A stretch of 64,000 nt of DNA from Antilocapra americana (GCA_007570785.1 ML660211.1:6252491-6316490); one strand, 5' to 3'; shown: positions 1-11,444, counted from the first letter of the stretch. The notes: generated by a model not told the origin, from the letters alone. Made by a program: numbers and translations.

Positions 1-18
1 CAGATAGCAACACTAACT

Positions 19-231
19 GGGCTGGCTTCTCTGGTGGTTCAGTGGTAAAGAATCTGCCTACAATGCAGGATACTCAGTTTTGATCTCTGTTTGAGGAAGA
101 TCCCCTGGAGAAAGAAATGGCAGCCCACTCCAGTATTCTTGCCTGGAAAATCCCATGGACAGAGGAACCTGGTGGGCTACAGTCCTCGGGGCTGCCAAGA
201 GTGGAACATGACCAAGCAACTGAACATGCAC
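19..231 (+). mobile_element. Bov-tA SINE
   Basis: A tRNA-Glu-derived SINE near full length. It has the 5' tRNA-like head (box-B-like 'ggttcagtggtaaagaatc'), then 'gatcccctggagaa', 'ccagtattcttgcctgg' and a BovB-like tail reading 'gagtggaacatgaccaagca'. Non-coding and mobilised in trans by LINE machinery. No clear flanking duplication seen. Confidence 0.9.
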
Positions 232-311
232 ACTGGCACAGCCAGCTAATTTATTAATAGTGTTTCCAAAATATTACCTTATTTTAACTTTTCCCCCTAG
301 GTTCTCATCAC

Positions 312-444
312 TGCTGCTCCTGCTGCTAAGTCGCTTCAGTCGTGTCCGACTCTCTGCAACCCCATAGACAGCAGCCCACCAGGCTCCCCCGTCCTTGGGA
401 TTTTCCAGGCAAGAGTACTGGAGTGGGGTGCCATTGCCTTCAAG
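312..444 (-). mobile_element. Bov-A/Bov-tA SINE, 3' half only
   Basis: Reverse complement of the 3' half of a Bov-A SINE. On the plus strand it reads 'gtcgcttcagtcgtgtccga' through 'ttttccaggcaagagtactg'. The tRNA-like head is absent. The minus-strand open frame at 274-465 is only this SINE translated. Confidence 0.85.
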
Positions 445-1060
445 AATGAGCAAAAAGTATTTCATTTGTTTATGAAATATGTCAAAAGGGCCTGAGTTTC
501 TTTGAGGACACTTTCTGATGAATTTTCTGCATTATCAGACTACAGATGCTATAATTCTGAAGATTAATGGCTATTTAAAAGCACCACATTGAGAAGTACT
601 TTGATAATAATATATCCCTCCTGTTTGATATAAGAATACAGGCAATCACATAAAATTCCCTATGGATTTATGACATTATGAAATATATTTGACTCAAGGG
701 AAACCATAAATGAAGAAGTATATATAGAATGAGTTAATCTTAAAAATATCTATTTATACTAAAATATGATTGGAATTAATCTTTCCTAGATCTGAAATAT
801 TTATATTTTATCAATATTTTATAATTCTTTTGAGAATACACTGTTTATAGGAAACATTACTATAATACCTGGCACAAGTGCTTATATTTGTAAAATATCT
901 TTCAGAGTTCTCATTGGCATAAGGCCCTCAGGTCAAATTTGAGTGACATAGTTTGGGAAAGTGATGCCAAGTTAAACATAATTCACTCTTTTAAGGCTCA
1001 TTTGTCACAATACTTTTAAGAGAAAAAGGCTTAAAAGAAAACTGCCATTTAACATTTTTG
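445..1060. other. AT-rich stretch, nothing recognised
   Basis: I see no gene, RNA or identifiable repeat here. The composition is AT-rich without long open frames. Confidence 0.5.
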
Positions 1061-1274
1061 AGTGCTCAGTCACTAAGCCATGTTCAACTCTTTCGCCACC
1101 CTATGGACTGTAGCCCACCAGTATCCTTTGTTCTTGGGATTTCCCAAACAAGAACACTGGAGTGGGTTCCTGGAGCCATTTCCTCCTTCAGGGGATCTTC
1201 CCAACCCAGGGGTTGAACCTGTGTCTCCTGCAATACCAGGCAGATTCCTTACCACTGAGCCACCCGGGAAGCCC
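1061..1274 (-). mobile_element. Bov-tA SINE
   Basis: Full-length Bov-tA in reverse orientation: BovB-like tail near 1062 ('gtgctcagtcac'), tRNA-like head at the right end ('ccactgagccacccgggaag'). The short frames on both strands here are SINE translations, not genes. Confidence 0.9.
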
Positions 1275-1595
1275 ACCCGTGAAAAATACAGCAGCTTTAA
1301 AGCTAAATACTCCCCACATTAGGCATTGTCCCGCACTAGAATGCTAACAAATAGTCTTTTGAATGCATTACTTGTAATGTTATAATAACTTTCTAGCCTA
1401 ACATCTTCTGCAACCATAATCTGTCCCATGTAGTATCAATTTTTAAAGCTATCTTCTGTCTGACCAGTTAGGTAATCTATACAAAAGCTCTTAGACAATC
1501 TATGTATAATTTTTACTAGTTGCCTAGCTCATAATGACCACTCAGGAGCTTTTGTCTATATTGTTATTGTGTTGGAAAGGCATCGGGAATAGGCA
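1275..1595. other. Unassigned interval
   Basis: About 320 bases between a Bov-tA and the left duplication of an L1. I see no coding potential or familiar repeat. Confidence 0.5.
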
Positions 1596-1603
1596 GCATT
1601 CTT

Positions 1604-2655
1604 TTTTTTTTATTATTAAACATTTTTTTTTATTAGTTTTGCCAAACAATGACATGATATCACCATGGGTTCACATATGCTCCCCCTCCATAACCCCCCT
1701 CCCTCCTCCCTCCCCCCGGGAAATCTCCTTGCACCAGTCCCAAGCATCAATCCTGGGCCGGCTATTGCTTAGACATATGATAATTAACATGTTTCAATGC
1801 CATTCTCCCATATCATCCCACCATAGAGGCCCTGAGTCTATTCTATACATCTGCGTTCCTTTTGCTGTCTCGCATGTTGGGTTCTCGTTGCCGTCTTTCT
1901 AAATTCCATATATATGCGTTAGTATACTGTATTGTTGTTTTTGCTTCTGGCTTACTTCACTCTGGATAATGGGCTCCAGTTTCGTCCATCTGAGTAGAAC
2001 TGATTCAAATGAATTTTTCCTTAATGCTGAGTAATATTCCATTGTGTATATGTACCACAGCTTTCTTATCCATTCATCAGTTGATGGGCATCTAGGTTGG
2101 TTCCATGTCCTGGCTATTGTAAACAGTGCAGCGATGAACATTGGGATACACGTGTCTCTTTCAATTCTGGTTTCCTCAGTATATATGCCCAACAGTGGGA
2201 TTGCTGGGTCATATGGCAGGACTATTTGCAGTTTTTTAAGGAACCTCCACACTGTTTTCCATAGAGGCTGTACTAGTTTGCAATCCCACCAACAGTGTAA
2301 GAGAGTTCCCTTTTCTCCACATCCTCTCCAGCATTTATTACTTGTGGATTTTTGGATTGCAGCCATTCTGAGTGGTGTAAAGTGATATCTCATTGTGGTT
2401 TTGATTTGCATTTCTCTGATAATGAGTGATGTTGAGCATCTTTTCATGTGTTTGTTAGCCATTTTTATGTCTTCTTTGGAGAAACCTCTGTTCAATTCTT
2501 TGGCCCACTTTTTGATTGGGTTGTTTATTTTCCTAGAATGGAGCTGCAGGAGTTGCTTGTATATTTTTGAGATTAATTGTTTGTTCATTGCTTCATTGGC
2601 TATTATTTTCTCCCATTCTGAAGGCTGTCTTTTCACCTTGCTTATAGTTTCCTTT
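1604..2655 (-). mobile_element. L1 LINE, 5'-truncated, ruminant type
   Basis: On the minus strand this is the last ~740 bases of ORF2 followed by the artiodactyl L1 3' UTR (plus-strand 'gccaaacaatgacatgatat'; run of T at 1602-1632 is the poly(A) tail). It is truncated inside ORF2 just after plus-strand 'cttatagtttcctttg'. The 8-base word 'gcattctt' lies at 1596-1603 and 2656-2663, right at both element ends, and is the likely target-site duplication. Confidence 0.9.
1899..2636 (-). pseudogene. L1 ORF2 C-terminal fragment (post-RT and Cys-rich region)
   Basis: A 245-codon open frame, the C-terminal piece of the L1 ORF2 protein. The family protein supplies endonuclease and reverse transcriptase, and both domains lie upstream of this truncation, so this piece cannot be active. 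Visible features are '[11 protein letters not shown]' followed by the Cys-rich motif C-x3-C-x7-H-x4-C at residues 102, 106, 114 and 119 (CWRGC...HCWWDC), then '[11 protein letters not shown]' and '[15 protein letters not shown]'. The frame runs unbroken to the natural stop, so the copy is fairly young. The apparent ATG is simply the first methionine after truncation. Plus-strand frames at 2044-2385 and 2395-2760 are antisense shadows. Confidence 0.9.
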
Positions 2656-2663
2656 GCATTCTT

Positions 2664-3475
2664 AACGCTTTATGGCACCAGGCTCATCCTAACTGAAACT
2701 GCATCTCAAGAGGTGCCTGAGTACAAACTCTCAGGTTATTGGTTTCTATCTTGCAAATAATTCATGCTAAATAATTCATTTCACAAAATTCATTCCCTAA
2801 TAATTTAGAAACCAACAATAAATTTATAATTCAGGGAACAACTGTAAGCATATGAGTTAGTATTCATGCAACATCAATATATTTTTCTTTTTTGGGGGAG
2901 CTTTTACAATAGCTTTTACAACTCTATTTGTAATGATTTTTTAAAGATCAGGTAGTAAGTTATATACCTCATTGGCTTTAATTGAATGCAAACCTAAACT
3001 ATCTACTTCAATATCTTCTAAATTGCAGTATATAAAGTGGTGATATTTGTTTAAGAACTGTTCATGAGCACTTACTATGATTGTTTGATTCTGACTATGT
3101 CTGTGTGCACACGTTCAATTTTGCTAACTTGTTGTCCAGACATCTAGAAAGAGATGAAACTTAGGTTTCCTTATTTTTTACCCAATTTTGAGTTCCACTA
3201 CTCACCTTCTTAAAGCCACTTCATCTTGGTCCTTGCCTTTAAAGTACCTATTCTGTCAGAAGCTTAAACTGATAATTATCTCCTATTTTGACTAAATTAA
3301 AGAAATAATAGTGACACTTAAACATACTAAAACAGTTATTATTACCCATTTTCACACTTTATCAAAAAGAAAATGAGTTATAAGATCTCATTTATAAAGT
3401 TAACTTGAAATAAAAACAACAAATTAATTAAAATATATGTCTTCTATTAGAGATCTGCAAACTTCTTTTGTAAAG
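2664..3475. other. AT-rich stretch, nothing recognised
   Basis: No gene or clear repeat seen between the two L1 3' ends. Confidence 0.45.
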
Positions 3476-3482
3476 AGTTAAT

Positions 3483-3935
3483 AGTATGAGGTGGATGAAA
3501 CTGGAGCCTATTATACAGAGTCAAGTAAGTCAGAAAGAAAAACACCAATACATTATACTAACACACATATATGGAATTTAGAAAGATGGTAATGATGACC
3601 CTATATGAGAGACAGCAAAAGAGACACAGATGTAAAGAACAGTCTTTTGGACTCTGTGGGAGAAGACAAGGGCGGGATGAATTGAGAGAGTAACATTGAA
3701 ACATGTATATTACCATATGTGAAACAGACCGTCAGTCCAGGTTGATGCATGAGGCAGGGCACGCAGGGTCGGTGCACTGGAATAACCCTGAGGGATAGGA
3801 TAGGGACGGAGGTGGGAGGGGCGTTCAGGATGGGGAACACATGTACACCCATGGCTGATTCAGGTGAATGTACGGCAAAAGCCATTATAATATTGTAAAA
3901 TAATCACCCTCCAATTAAAACATATAAGTTAATTT
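3483..3935 (+). mobile_element. L1 LINE 3' end
   Basis: Plus-strand L1: tail of ORF2 ('gtggatgaaactggagccta') and 3' UTR ('gaaacatgtatattaccata', 'gaacacatgtacacccatgg'), ending near 'attgtaaaataatc'. A 7-base word 'agttaat' at 3476-3482 and 3927-3933 may be the target duplication, but this is weak. The minus-strand frame at 3601-3885 is an antisense shadow. Confidence 0.85.
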
Positions 3936-3944
3936 TTTTTAATT

Positions 3945-4797
3945 TAATAGTAAATATTTTAGGCTTTACAGATTGTATACAGTCTCTCTTGCAGTTGCAT
4001 CTATTTTGTTTACTCTTTATCATTATTTTCAACCATTTAAAACTCTCCTGTAGCTTAGATGTTGAGTTGTATAGTTCAATAAAACTTGCCCAACAGTATT
4101 GTTTCGTTTGTTGCTTATTATATTTTAGAACTTAAGTCTGGAAAAACAAACACTGTTAAACTTAATAATTTGCTTTTTTCTTATTTTATTTAATAATAAT
4201 AATTCTGAATCTCTATTAGCATGTATTGTGATAAATTATGCTGTAAGAAATAACATTTTTTCTTGCTTCATTTCTGGCCTCCAATTTATCAATTTTTCAA
4301 CATTAGGGAATGTTTCCTAGGGAATATGGAATCACTCCACATTGGCTATGAAGTTGATTTTTCTGTCTTTTATATTATATTTAAAACCTATGACAGCAAT
4401 ACAATATTTTTAAATTGATGTAATCAAGGTATCTATACAAGCGTAATTGTTACAGGGTCTTTGTTTTTAAAAACATAGTAAATTTCTTATCAAATTTCTT
4501 TTCTTTGTCCTTAGGCAATTTAGTCATTGCCTTCTCTTTTAAAACATCAATTGTTCATACTTAAACTTTCTTATCATGGTAAGGTAAAAGGCAGCATTTA
4601 CATGTTTTCTTCCAGGAGTTCATATCTCATATTACACATTTTGAATGTTAAATGTCTCAGTATTTATACTGAAAACATCTTCTATGGATCATAAATGTAG
4701 AGAAGCAGCCATAAAATTATAAAAGACGTGAAAAGGAGACAACTTAAAAAGGAGGAAGGAAGGTGGACACAAGAATTATAAAAATCAAGGCATTTAC
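3945..4797. other. AT-rich stretch, nothing recognised
   Basis: I see no coding region, RNA or identifiable mobile element in this interval. Confidence 0.45.
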
Positions 4798-5176
4798 TGT
4801 TGTTCTGTCACTCAGTCATGTCCAACTCTATGTGACCACATGAACTGGAGCTCACCAGGGTTTCCTGTCCTTTAGTATCTCCTGGAATGTGCTCAAACTC
4901 ATGTCCTTTGAGTTGGTGAAGCCATCCAATCATCTTATCCTTCGTCATCCCCTTCTTTTCCTGCCTTCATCTTTTCCAGCATCAGTGTCTTTTCCAATGA
5001 ATAGGCTCTCTGCATCAGGAGGCCTGTATTGGAGCTTCAGCTTCAGCAACAGTCTTCCCAATGAATAGAGTTGATTTCCTTTAGGATTTATTGGTTTAAT
5101 CACCTTGCTGTTCAAGGGACTCTCAAGAGTCTTCTCCAGCACCAGAGTTGAAGGCATCAATTCCTTGGTGCTCATT

Positions 5177-5932
5177 CTTATGGCAGAAAGTGAAGAAGAA
5201 CTAAAGAGCCTCTTGATGAAAGTGAAAGAAGAGAGTGAAAAAATTGGCTTAAAGCTCAGCATTCAGAAAATTAAGATCATGGCATCTGGTTCCATCACTT
5301 CATGGCAAATAGATGGGGAAACAGTGGAAACAGTGGCTGACTATTTTTCTGGGCTCCAAAATCACTGCAGACGGTGATAGCAGCCATGAAATTAAAAGAT
5401 GTTTACTCCTTTGAAGGAAAGTTATGACCAACCTAGACAGCATATTAAAAAGCAGAGACATTACTTTGCCAACAGATGTTCGTCTAGTCAAGGCTATGTT
5501 TTTTCCAGTAGTCAAGAATGGATGTGAGAGTTGGACAATAAGAAAACTGAATGCCAAGAATTGATGCTATTGAACTGTGTTGGAGAAGACTCTTGAGAGT
5601 CTTTTGAATTGCAAGGAGATCCAACCAGTCTATCCTAAAGGAGATCAGTCCTGGGTGTTCATTGGAAGGACTGATGTTGAAGCTGAAATTCCAATATTTT
5701 GGCCACCTGATGTGAAGAGCTGACTCATTTGAAAAAACCCTGATGTTGGGAAAGATTGAAGGCAGGAGGAGAAGGGGACAACAGAAGATAAGATGGTTAG
5801 ATGGCATAACTGACTCAATGGACATGAGTTTGTGTAAACTCCAGGAGTTGGTGATGGACAGGGAGGCCTGACTTGCTGCTGTTCATGGGGTTGCAAAGAG
5901 TCAGACATGACTGAATGACTGAACTGAACTGA
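5177..5932 (+). mobile_element. BovB LINE 3' fragment nested in an opposite-strand BovB
   Basis: Plus-strand BovB beginning at 'cttatggcagaaagtgaaga' (just after the reverse-transcriptase YADD region) and reaching the 3' tail 'gactgaactgaactgaa'. It sits exactly where the surrounding minus-strand BovB is interrupted. 'catt' occurs at both edges (5173-5176, 5934-5937), but a longer duplication cannot be confirmed. The frame at 5105-5377 runs across the junction and is an artefact. Confidence 0.88.
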
Positions 5933-6674
5933 ACATTTTCATTGTCGAGGTCTCACATCCATATCTGACTACTGGATAAATAATAGCTTTGATTATACAA
6001 ACATTTGTAGGCAAAGTAATGTCTTTGATTTTTAATACACTATCTAGGTTTGTCATTGTTTTACTCCCAAGGAGCAAGTGTCTTTTAATTTCATGGATGC
6101 AGTCACCATCTGCAGTGATTTTGAAACCCAAGAAAATGAAGTCTGTCACTGTTTCTATTGTTTCCCCATAATATTCCTTGAAATGATGTGCCTGGATGCC
6201 ATGATCTGAATTTTTTTTCAATGTTGAGTTTTAAGCCATATTTTTCACTCTCCTATTTCACTTTCATCAAGAAACTTTTTAGTTCCCCTTCACTTTCTGC
6301 CATAAGGGTGATGTCATCTGCATATCTGAGGTTGTTGATATTTTTCCTGACAATCTTGATTCAAGCTTATGCTTCATCCAGCCTGGCATTTTGCATGATG
6401 TACTCTGCATATAAGTTAAATAAGCAGGGTGACAATATACAGCCTTGATATACTCCTTTCCCAACTTGGAACCAGACTGTTGTTTCATGTCCAGTTCTAA
6501 TTGTTGCTTCTTGACCTGCATACAGGTTTCTCAGGAGGCAGGTAAGGTGGTCTGCCATTCCCATTTCTTGAAGAATTTTCCATAGTTTCTTTTGATCCAC
6601 ACAGTCAAAGGCTTTAAATTGTAGTCAATGAAGCAGAAGTAGGTGTTTTTCTGGAATTATCTTTTTTCTATGAT

Positions 6675-6888
6675 GTAAATATGAAAATTTTTGTCTCTCA
6701 TTTGTTTCTAACTCTTTTTGAACTCATTGACCATAGCCCACCAGGCTCCTCCATCCATGAAATTATTCAGGCTAGAATACTGGAGTGGGTTGACATTTCC
6801 TTTTCCAGGGAATTTCCCAATCCAGGGATCAAACCCAGGTCTCCACATTGCAAACAGGCTCTTTGCCATTGAGCCATAATGGAGGCCC
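6675..6888 (-). mobile_element. Bov-tA SINE nested in BovB
   Basis: Reverse-oriented Bov-tA flanked by an exact 7-base duplication 'ctatgat' (6668-6674 and 6889-6895). Removing it restores continuous BovB sequence, so the SINE is younger than that BovB. Confidence 0.92.
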
Positions 6889-7214
6889 CTATGATCCAAA
6901 GGATGTTGGTAATTTTATGTCTGGTTCCTCTGTCTTTTCATACATACAGTATCATAAAGAAATCATTTTGTGTATAAAGACAAACTCATAGATCTTATTA
7001 AGGACTTAACTGATAAGCAGGGATTAAACCCAGTACATTTGAATTCAAACTTCACAGAGTATCCATATTTCCCTCTCTCAGATATACAACATTTAGGAAA
7101 GTCAGTCTAAAAATTTTATATATTAAGTTAATATTAATTAATTAAATATGAAATTATTTTATCAATTGTCTGTAAATCCAAGTTAGTTCTATATTTTCAA
7201 AGTGTAATGAAAGG

Positions 7215-7428
7215 AATGGAGCTGCCCTGGTGGCTCATGGGTAAAGAATCTGCCTGCAATGCAGGAGACACAGGTTTGATCCCTGGGTTGGGAAGATCCC
7301 CTGGAGAAGGACATGGCAACCCACTCCTGTATTTTTGCCTGGGAAATCCCATGTACAGAGAAGCTTGGGGGTCTACAGTCCATAGGGTCACAAAAAGTTG
7401 GACATGACTTCGTGGATAAACAACAACA
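7215..7428 (+). mobile_element. Bov-tA SINE
   Basis: Plus-strand, near full length: 'ctgccctggtggctcatggg' head, 'gaagatcccctggagaagga' middle, 'tacagtccatagggtcacaa' tail. Frames on both strands here are SINE translations. Confidence 0.92.
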
Positions 7429-7759
7429 ATATTGAAGAGAATGAACATTGGAAATCGTGTGGCCAATCCTCTAATTTTATGGTCAGGAGCAAGTGATGAG
7501 CATGTTCAGTGCAAATGATATGGTGCAATGCCATCTCAAACACCCATTCACACAGCAAGATCCTGATGAATCCTTCTGACAACAATCCTTGAGCTAGGTT
7601 TGCAGTAGGTATTTTACTGATTCATTTAAATCTTTGATGTGGACAGTCACGAGCATTGCTAGTCCAATTCTCATTACTCCTATTTCCTTTTTCTTCCTTA
7701 CTAATCTTCAAAGATCCCCTGATAATCAGCAAAAAATTATTTCATGGGGACACAACTGT
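7429..7759. other. Unassigned interval
   Basis: Unique-looking sequence between a Bov-tA and the left duplication of a BovB. Nothing recognised. Confidence 0.45.
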
Positions 7760-7770
7760 AATAGACTAGG

Positions 7771-8814
7771 TTCAGTTCAGCTGCTCAGTTATGTCCAACT
7801 GTGCAGCCCCATGCAATGCAGCACACCATGCCTTCCTGCCCATCATCAACTCTCAGAGCTTAATCAAACTCAAGTCCACTGAGTCGGTGATGTCATCAAT
7901 CCATCTCATCCTCTGTCGTCCCCTTGTCCTCCTGTCTTCAATATTTCCCAGCATCAGGCTCTTTTCAAATGAGTCAGCTCTTCACATCAGGTGGCAAAGT
8001 ATTGGAATTTCAGATTCAACATCAGTCCTTCCGATGAATATTTAGGACTGATTTCCTTTAGGATAGACTGATTGGATCTCCTTGCAGTCCAAGGGACTCT
8101 CAAGAGTCTCCTCCAACAACTCAGTTCAAAAACATCAATTCTTTGGTGTTCAGCTTTCTTTAGGGTCCAACTCTTACATATATACATGACTACTGGAAAA
8201 ATCATAGCCTTGACTAGACAGACAGTTGTTGGCAAAGTAATGTCTCTGCTTTTTAATATGCTGTCTAGGTTGGCCATAACTTCTTCTTAGGGGCAAGCAT
8301 CTTTTAATTTCATGGCTTCAGTCACCATCTGCAATGATTTTGGAGACCAAAAAATATATTCTGTCACTGTTTCCCTTGTATTACCCATATATTTGTCATG
8401 AAGTCATGGGACCAGATGCCATGATCTTAGTTTTCTGGATGTTGAGTTTTAAGCCAACGTTTTCACTCTCCTCTTTCACTTTCATCAAGAGGCTCTTTAG
8501 TTATTCTTCGCTTTCTGCCATAAGGATGGTGTCATCTGCATATCTGAAGTTATTGATATTTCTCCTGGAAATCTTGATTCCAGCTTGTGCTTCATCCAGC
8601 CCAGCATTTCTCATTATGTACTCTGCATATAAGTTAAATAAACAGGGTGACAATATACAGCCTTTACATACTCCTTTCCTGATTTGGAACCAGTCCATTG
8701 CTGCATGTCCAGTTTTAACTGTCACTTCCTGACCTTCATATAGATTTCTGAGGAGGTGTGTCAGGTGGTCTCATTACCCCATATTTAAGAATTTTCCAGT
8801 TTGTTGTGATCCAC
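7771..8814 (-). mobile_element. BovB LINE, 5'-truncated, with target duplications
   Basis: Minus-strand BovB from the tail ('ttcagttcagctgctcagtt') to truncation inside the reverse-transcriptase region. Flanked by an 11-base duplication with one mismatch: 'aatagactagg' (7760-7770) and 'aatagattagg' (8815-8825). On the minus strand 8501-8725 reads through motif 'CLFNLYAEYIMRNAGLDEA' and an intact 'YADDTILMAESEE', the RT active-site motif. The remainder is frame-shifted. Confidence 0.93.
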
Positions 8815-8825
8815 AATAGATTAGG

Positions 8826-9252
8826 TAAATGATCCTAACTCCAGCAGAGCATGTTGCTGAACAATTATTTCATTAAACTTCAATACCATCAGATTATCGT
8901 CTTTTAAAAAAATGTATAGTTTAGGAAATGTCTGTAATCTTCATTTGCACAATTGCATTCAGTATTTTAAAATGATTAATGCCTCCTGAAATATATAATT
9001 GACCTGGAGTGAGCAGTGGCAAATATTTGATGACTAAAGGTATATTAATGGAAATGGGGATATTGTATAGATACAGAGCTATCTAGGAGATACTGCAGCT
9101 CTTGTTCCAGACCACAATGAAGAGAACGTGTCAATAAGACAAGTCACAATTTTTTTGGTTTCCCATGTATATTAATTTTATGCTTAAATTGTACTCTATC
9201 TATGAAGTCTACAACAGCATTACATGTAAAAACACAATGTACATTCTCTAAA
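8826..9252. other. Unassigned interval
   Basis: No gene or clear repeat found between two BovB pieces. Confidence 0.45.
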
Positions 9253-9502
9253 GCTGAACCACCAATAGTCTGGCCACCTGATGCGAAGAACTAACTCTTT
9301 GGAAAAGACCTTGGTGCTGTGAAAGATTGAAGGCAGGAGGAGAAGGGGATGGCAGAGGATGAGATGGTTGGATGGCATCACTGACTCAATGGACATAAGC
9401 TTGAGCAAGCTCTGGGAGTTGGTGATGGACAGGGAAGCTCAGTGTGCTGCAGACCATGGGATCACAAAGAGTCAGAAACGACAACAACTGAACGGAATTG
9501 AT
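9253..9502 (+). mobile_element. BovB LINE, 3'-terminal fragment
   Basis: Last ~250 bases of BovB on the plus strand, from 'ctggccacctgatgcgaaga' through 'gatggcatcactgactcaat' to the tail 'gagtcagaaacgacaacaac'. Severely 5'-truncated, as is usual for this family. Confidence 0.9.
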
Positions 9503-9523
9503 ACTTTAATTTAAAAGATTTTG

Positions 9524-10822
9524 TTGATGAAAAATGCTAACCATCATCTGAGACTTCAACAAGCCATAATCTTTTTCTTCTGCTGAAGGGTCTTGCCTCA
9601 GTGTTGTTGGCTGCTGACTGATCAGGGTAGTGGTTTCTAAAAGTTGGGGTGGCTGTGGAATTTCTTAAAATAAGACAACAGTGAAGTCTGCCACATCCTT
9701 TCATGGACAGGATTTCTCTGTAGCATGCAATGCCATTTGATAGAATTTATCCACAGTCTAACTGCTTTCAAAACTGGAGTCAGTCTTCTCAAATCCTGCC
9801 TCTACTTTGAGCAACTAAGTTTATGGAATAATCTAAATCCTTTGTTGCCATTTCAACTATCTTCAGAGCATCTTCTTCAGGAGTAGATTCCATCTCAAGA
9901 AACCACTGTCTTTGCGCATCCATGAGAAGCAACTTATTCATTCAAGTGTTATCCTGATTTTGCAGCAATTCAGTCACATCTTCAAGCTCCCCTTCAGGAC
10001 TAACTCTAGTACTCTTGCAAATTCTACCAGATCTGCAGTTACTGCTTCCACTGAAATCTTGAAACCTGAAAATCATAAAAGTTGGAATCAAGCTCTTTCA
10101 GACTGTGTTAATATTGGTATTTTGATCTCTTTCAATGAATGTTCATTATGACAGCTAGAACAGTGAATCCTCTCCAGCAGGTTTTCAATTTACTTCGCTA
10201 GATCTATCAGAGCAGTCACTGTCAATGGCAGCGATGGCCTTACAAAATATATTTCTTAAATAAAAAGACTTGAAAGTCAAACTTTCTCTTTGATCCATGG
10301 GTTGCAGAGTGGATGTTGTATTATCAGGCATAAAAACAATATTAATCTCTTTGTACATTTCTCTCTGAGCTCCTGAGTGACCAGGTGTATTGTCAAGGAG
10401 CAGTAATATTTTGAAGGGAAGTTTTTCTTCTGAGAACTAGCTCTCAACAAGGGACTTAAAATATTCAGTAAACCATGTTGTATAAACAGATGTGCTGTCA
10501 TACAGGCTTTGCTATTCCATTTATAGAACACAAGGAAACTAGATCTAGTGTAATTCTTAAGGGCCCTAGGATTTTCAGAATGGTAAATGAGTCTTGGCTT
10601 CAACTTAAAGTCACACCAGCTGCATTAGCCCCTAACAAGAGAGTCAGCCTGTCCTTTGAAGCTCTGAAGCCAGACATTGATTTCTGTCTAGATGTGAAGG
10701 TTCCGGATGACATCTTCTTCCAATATAAGGCTCTTTGGTCTACGTTGAAAATATGTTGTATACTATAGCCACTTGTATTGATTATCTTAGCTAGATGTTC
10801 TGGATAAACAGGTTTCCACAAC
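9524..10822 (-). mobile_element. Tigger1-like DNA transposon remnant
   Basis: Minus-strand match to the pogo-superfamily element Tigger1, recognised from long stretches such as plus-strand 'gtagattccatctcaagaaa', 'cattgtcaatggcagc'-type sequence near 10220, and 'ccctaacaagagagtcagcc'. Neither terminal inverted repeat nor the N-terminal DNA-binding half is present. This is a fossil of an ancient mammalian DNA transposon. Confidence 0.85.
10277..10821 (-). pseudogene. Tigger1 transposase (DDE domain), broken
   Basis: Remains of a pogo/Tigger transposase, which cuts and pastes its own element using a DDE-type catalytic core. Two open pieces are seen on the minus strand. At 10600-10821 the translation includes '[13 protein letters not shown]' (first catalytic Asp kept, following Glu changed to Gln) and '[14 protein letters not shown]'. 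At 10277-10603 it includes 'HSENPRALKNY' and 'YKWNSKACMTAHLF'. The second catalytic stretch '[10 protein letters not shown]' is readable near 10377-10405, but in another frame. The two pieces are offset by a short insertion near 10612-10617. The N-terminal helix-turn-helix half is missing. Family membership is firm; activity is excluded. Confidence 0.85.
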
Positions 10823-11437
10823 TCTTATTAATGAAATTTTAAAAATTACTATTCTTTGAAACACAGGTCCACTGAAAATAAAGAAATTCTTTTTAAGGAA
10901 TAGTATTTTACATGTTTGGGTGCCGGGAGCCATCAGGATGCCCCCTCACTCCGATGACAAGGTCATGAGACTGAGAAGGAAACTGCAAAATGGATTTTCC
11001 TTTGGGGCATCCTAAGGCAGGGCCCCTCCTGCTATTTTTCTTGGGAAGTTCTGTTTATGCTCTGAACATTAGCTCATCTCAGTAGGTCAGTCCCAGTTAG
11101 AAATAATTCATCCTGAGATAATTCCCTCACACCTTATTTCCCCCAGGGGATTGGGGAAGGCAGATTCCCTTCCCTGGGGACAAAGGAGGAATAAGGGACA
11201 TTTAAATAGATTACTACACCTCCTACTCTTTACTGGGGAGTTTCTTTCTCCTTAGATTGATGTACTTATCCAAAGTATGCTGGAGACAATCAAATGGTAA
11301 ACATACTAATGTTACATCTAATTATGTAGAAATCCCACTTTTGCAAGGAAAATGAGCTTAGGGTTAAAGTTGTTGATGATAGGCAGAAAACAAGATTGTA
11401 TAGAATAATATGTGATGAAATGGGTGTGTTTCTTGGG

Positions 11438-11444
11438 TATAAAA
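11438..11444 (+). promoter_or_regulatory. LTR TATA box
   Basis: 'tataaaa' within 'gggtataaaaactg', about 120 bases before the LTR end. It would direct LTR transcription in the family. Whether it works now is unknown. Confidence 0.6.

Larger units (their letters stand above)
4798..6942 (-). mobile_element. BovB LINE (RTE), old copy split by two later insertions
   Basis: Minus-strand BovB. Its 3' end is at 4798 ('cactcagtcatgtccaactc'); matching sequence runs to about 5174, resumes at 5938 ('aggtctcacatccatatctg'), runs to 6674, and resumes once more at 6889 ('ttggtaattttatgtctggt') to about 6942. The breaks are filled by a plus-strand BovB (5177-5932) and a Bov-tA (6675-6888), and the flanks rejoin in correct BovB order. 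Reverse-transcriptase residues are readable but frame-shifted; for example 6279-6600 on the minus strand contains 'CLFNLYAEYIMQNARLDEA'. Confidence 0.9.

Noticed and set aside
1073..1322. Open frames on both strands
   Set aside because: Both lie within a Bov-tA SINE; the same peptide patterns recur at every Bov-tA in the window.
2044..2760. Two plus-strand frames of 113 and 121 codons
   Set aside because: Antisense to the L1 ORF2 fragment.
5105..5377. 90-codon plus-strand open frame
   Set aside because: It runs across the junction between a minus-strand BovB and the nested plus-strand BovB; the first part is antisense. A chance chimera, not a gene.
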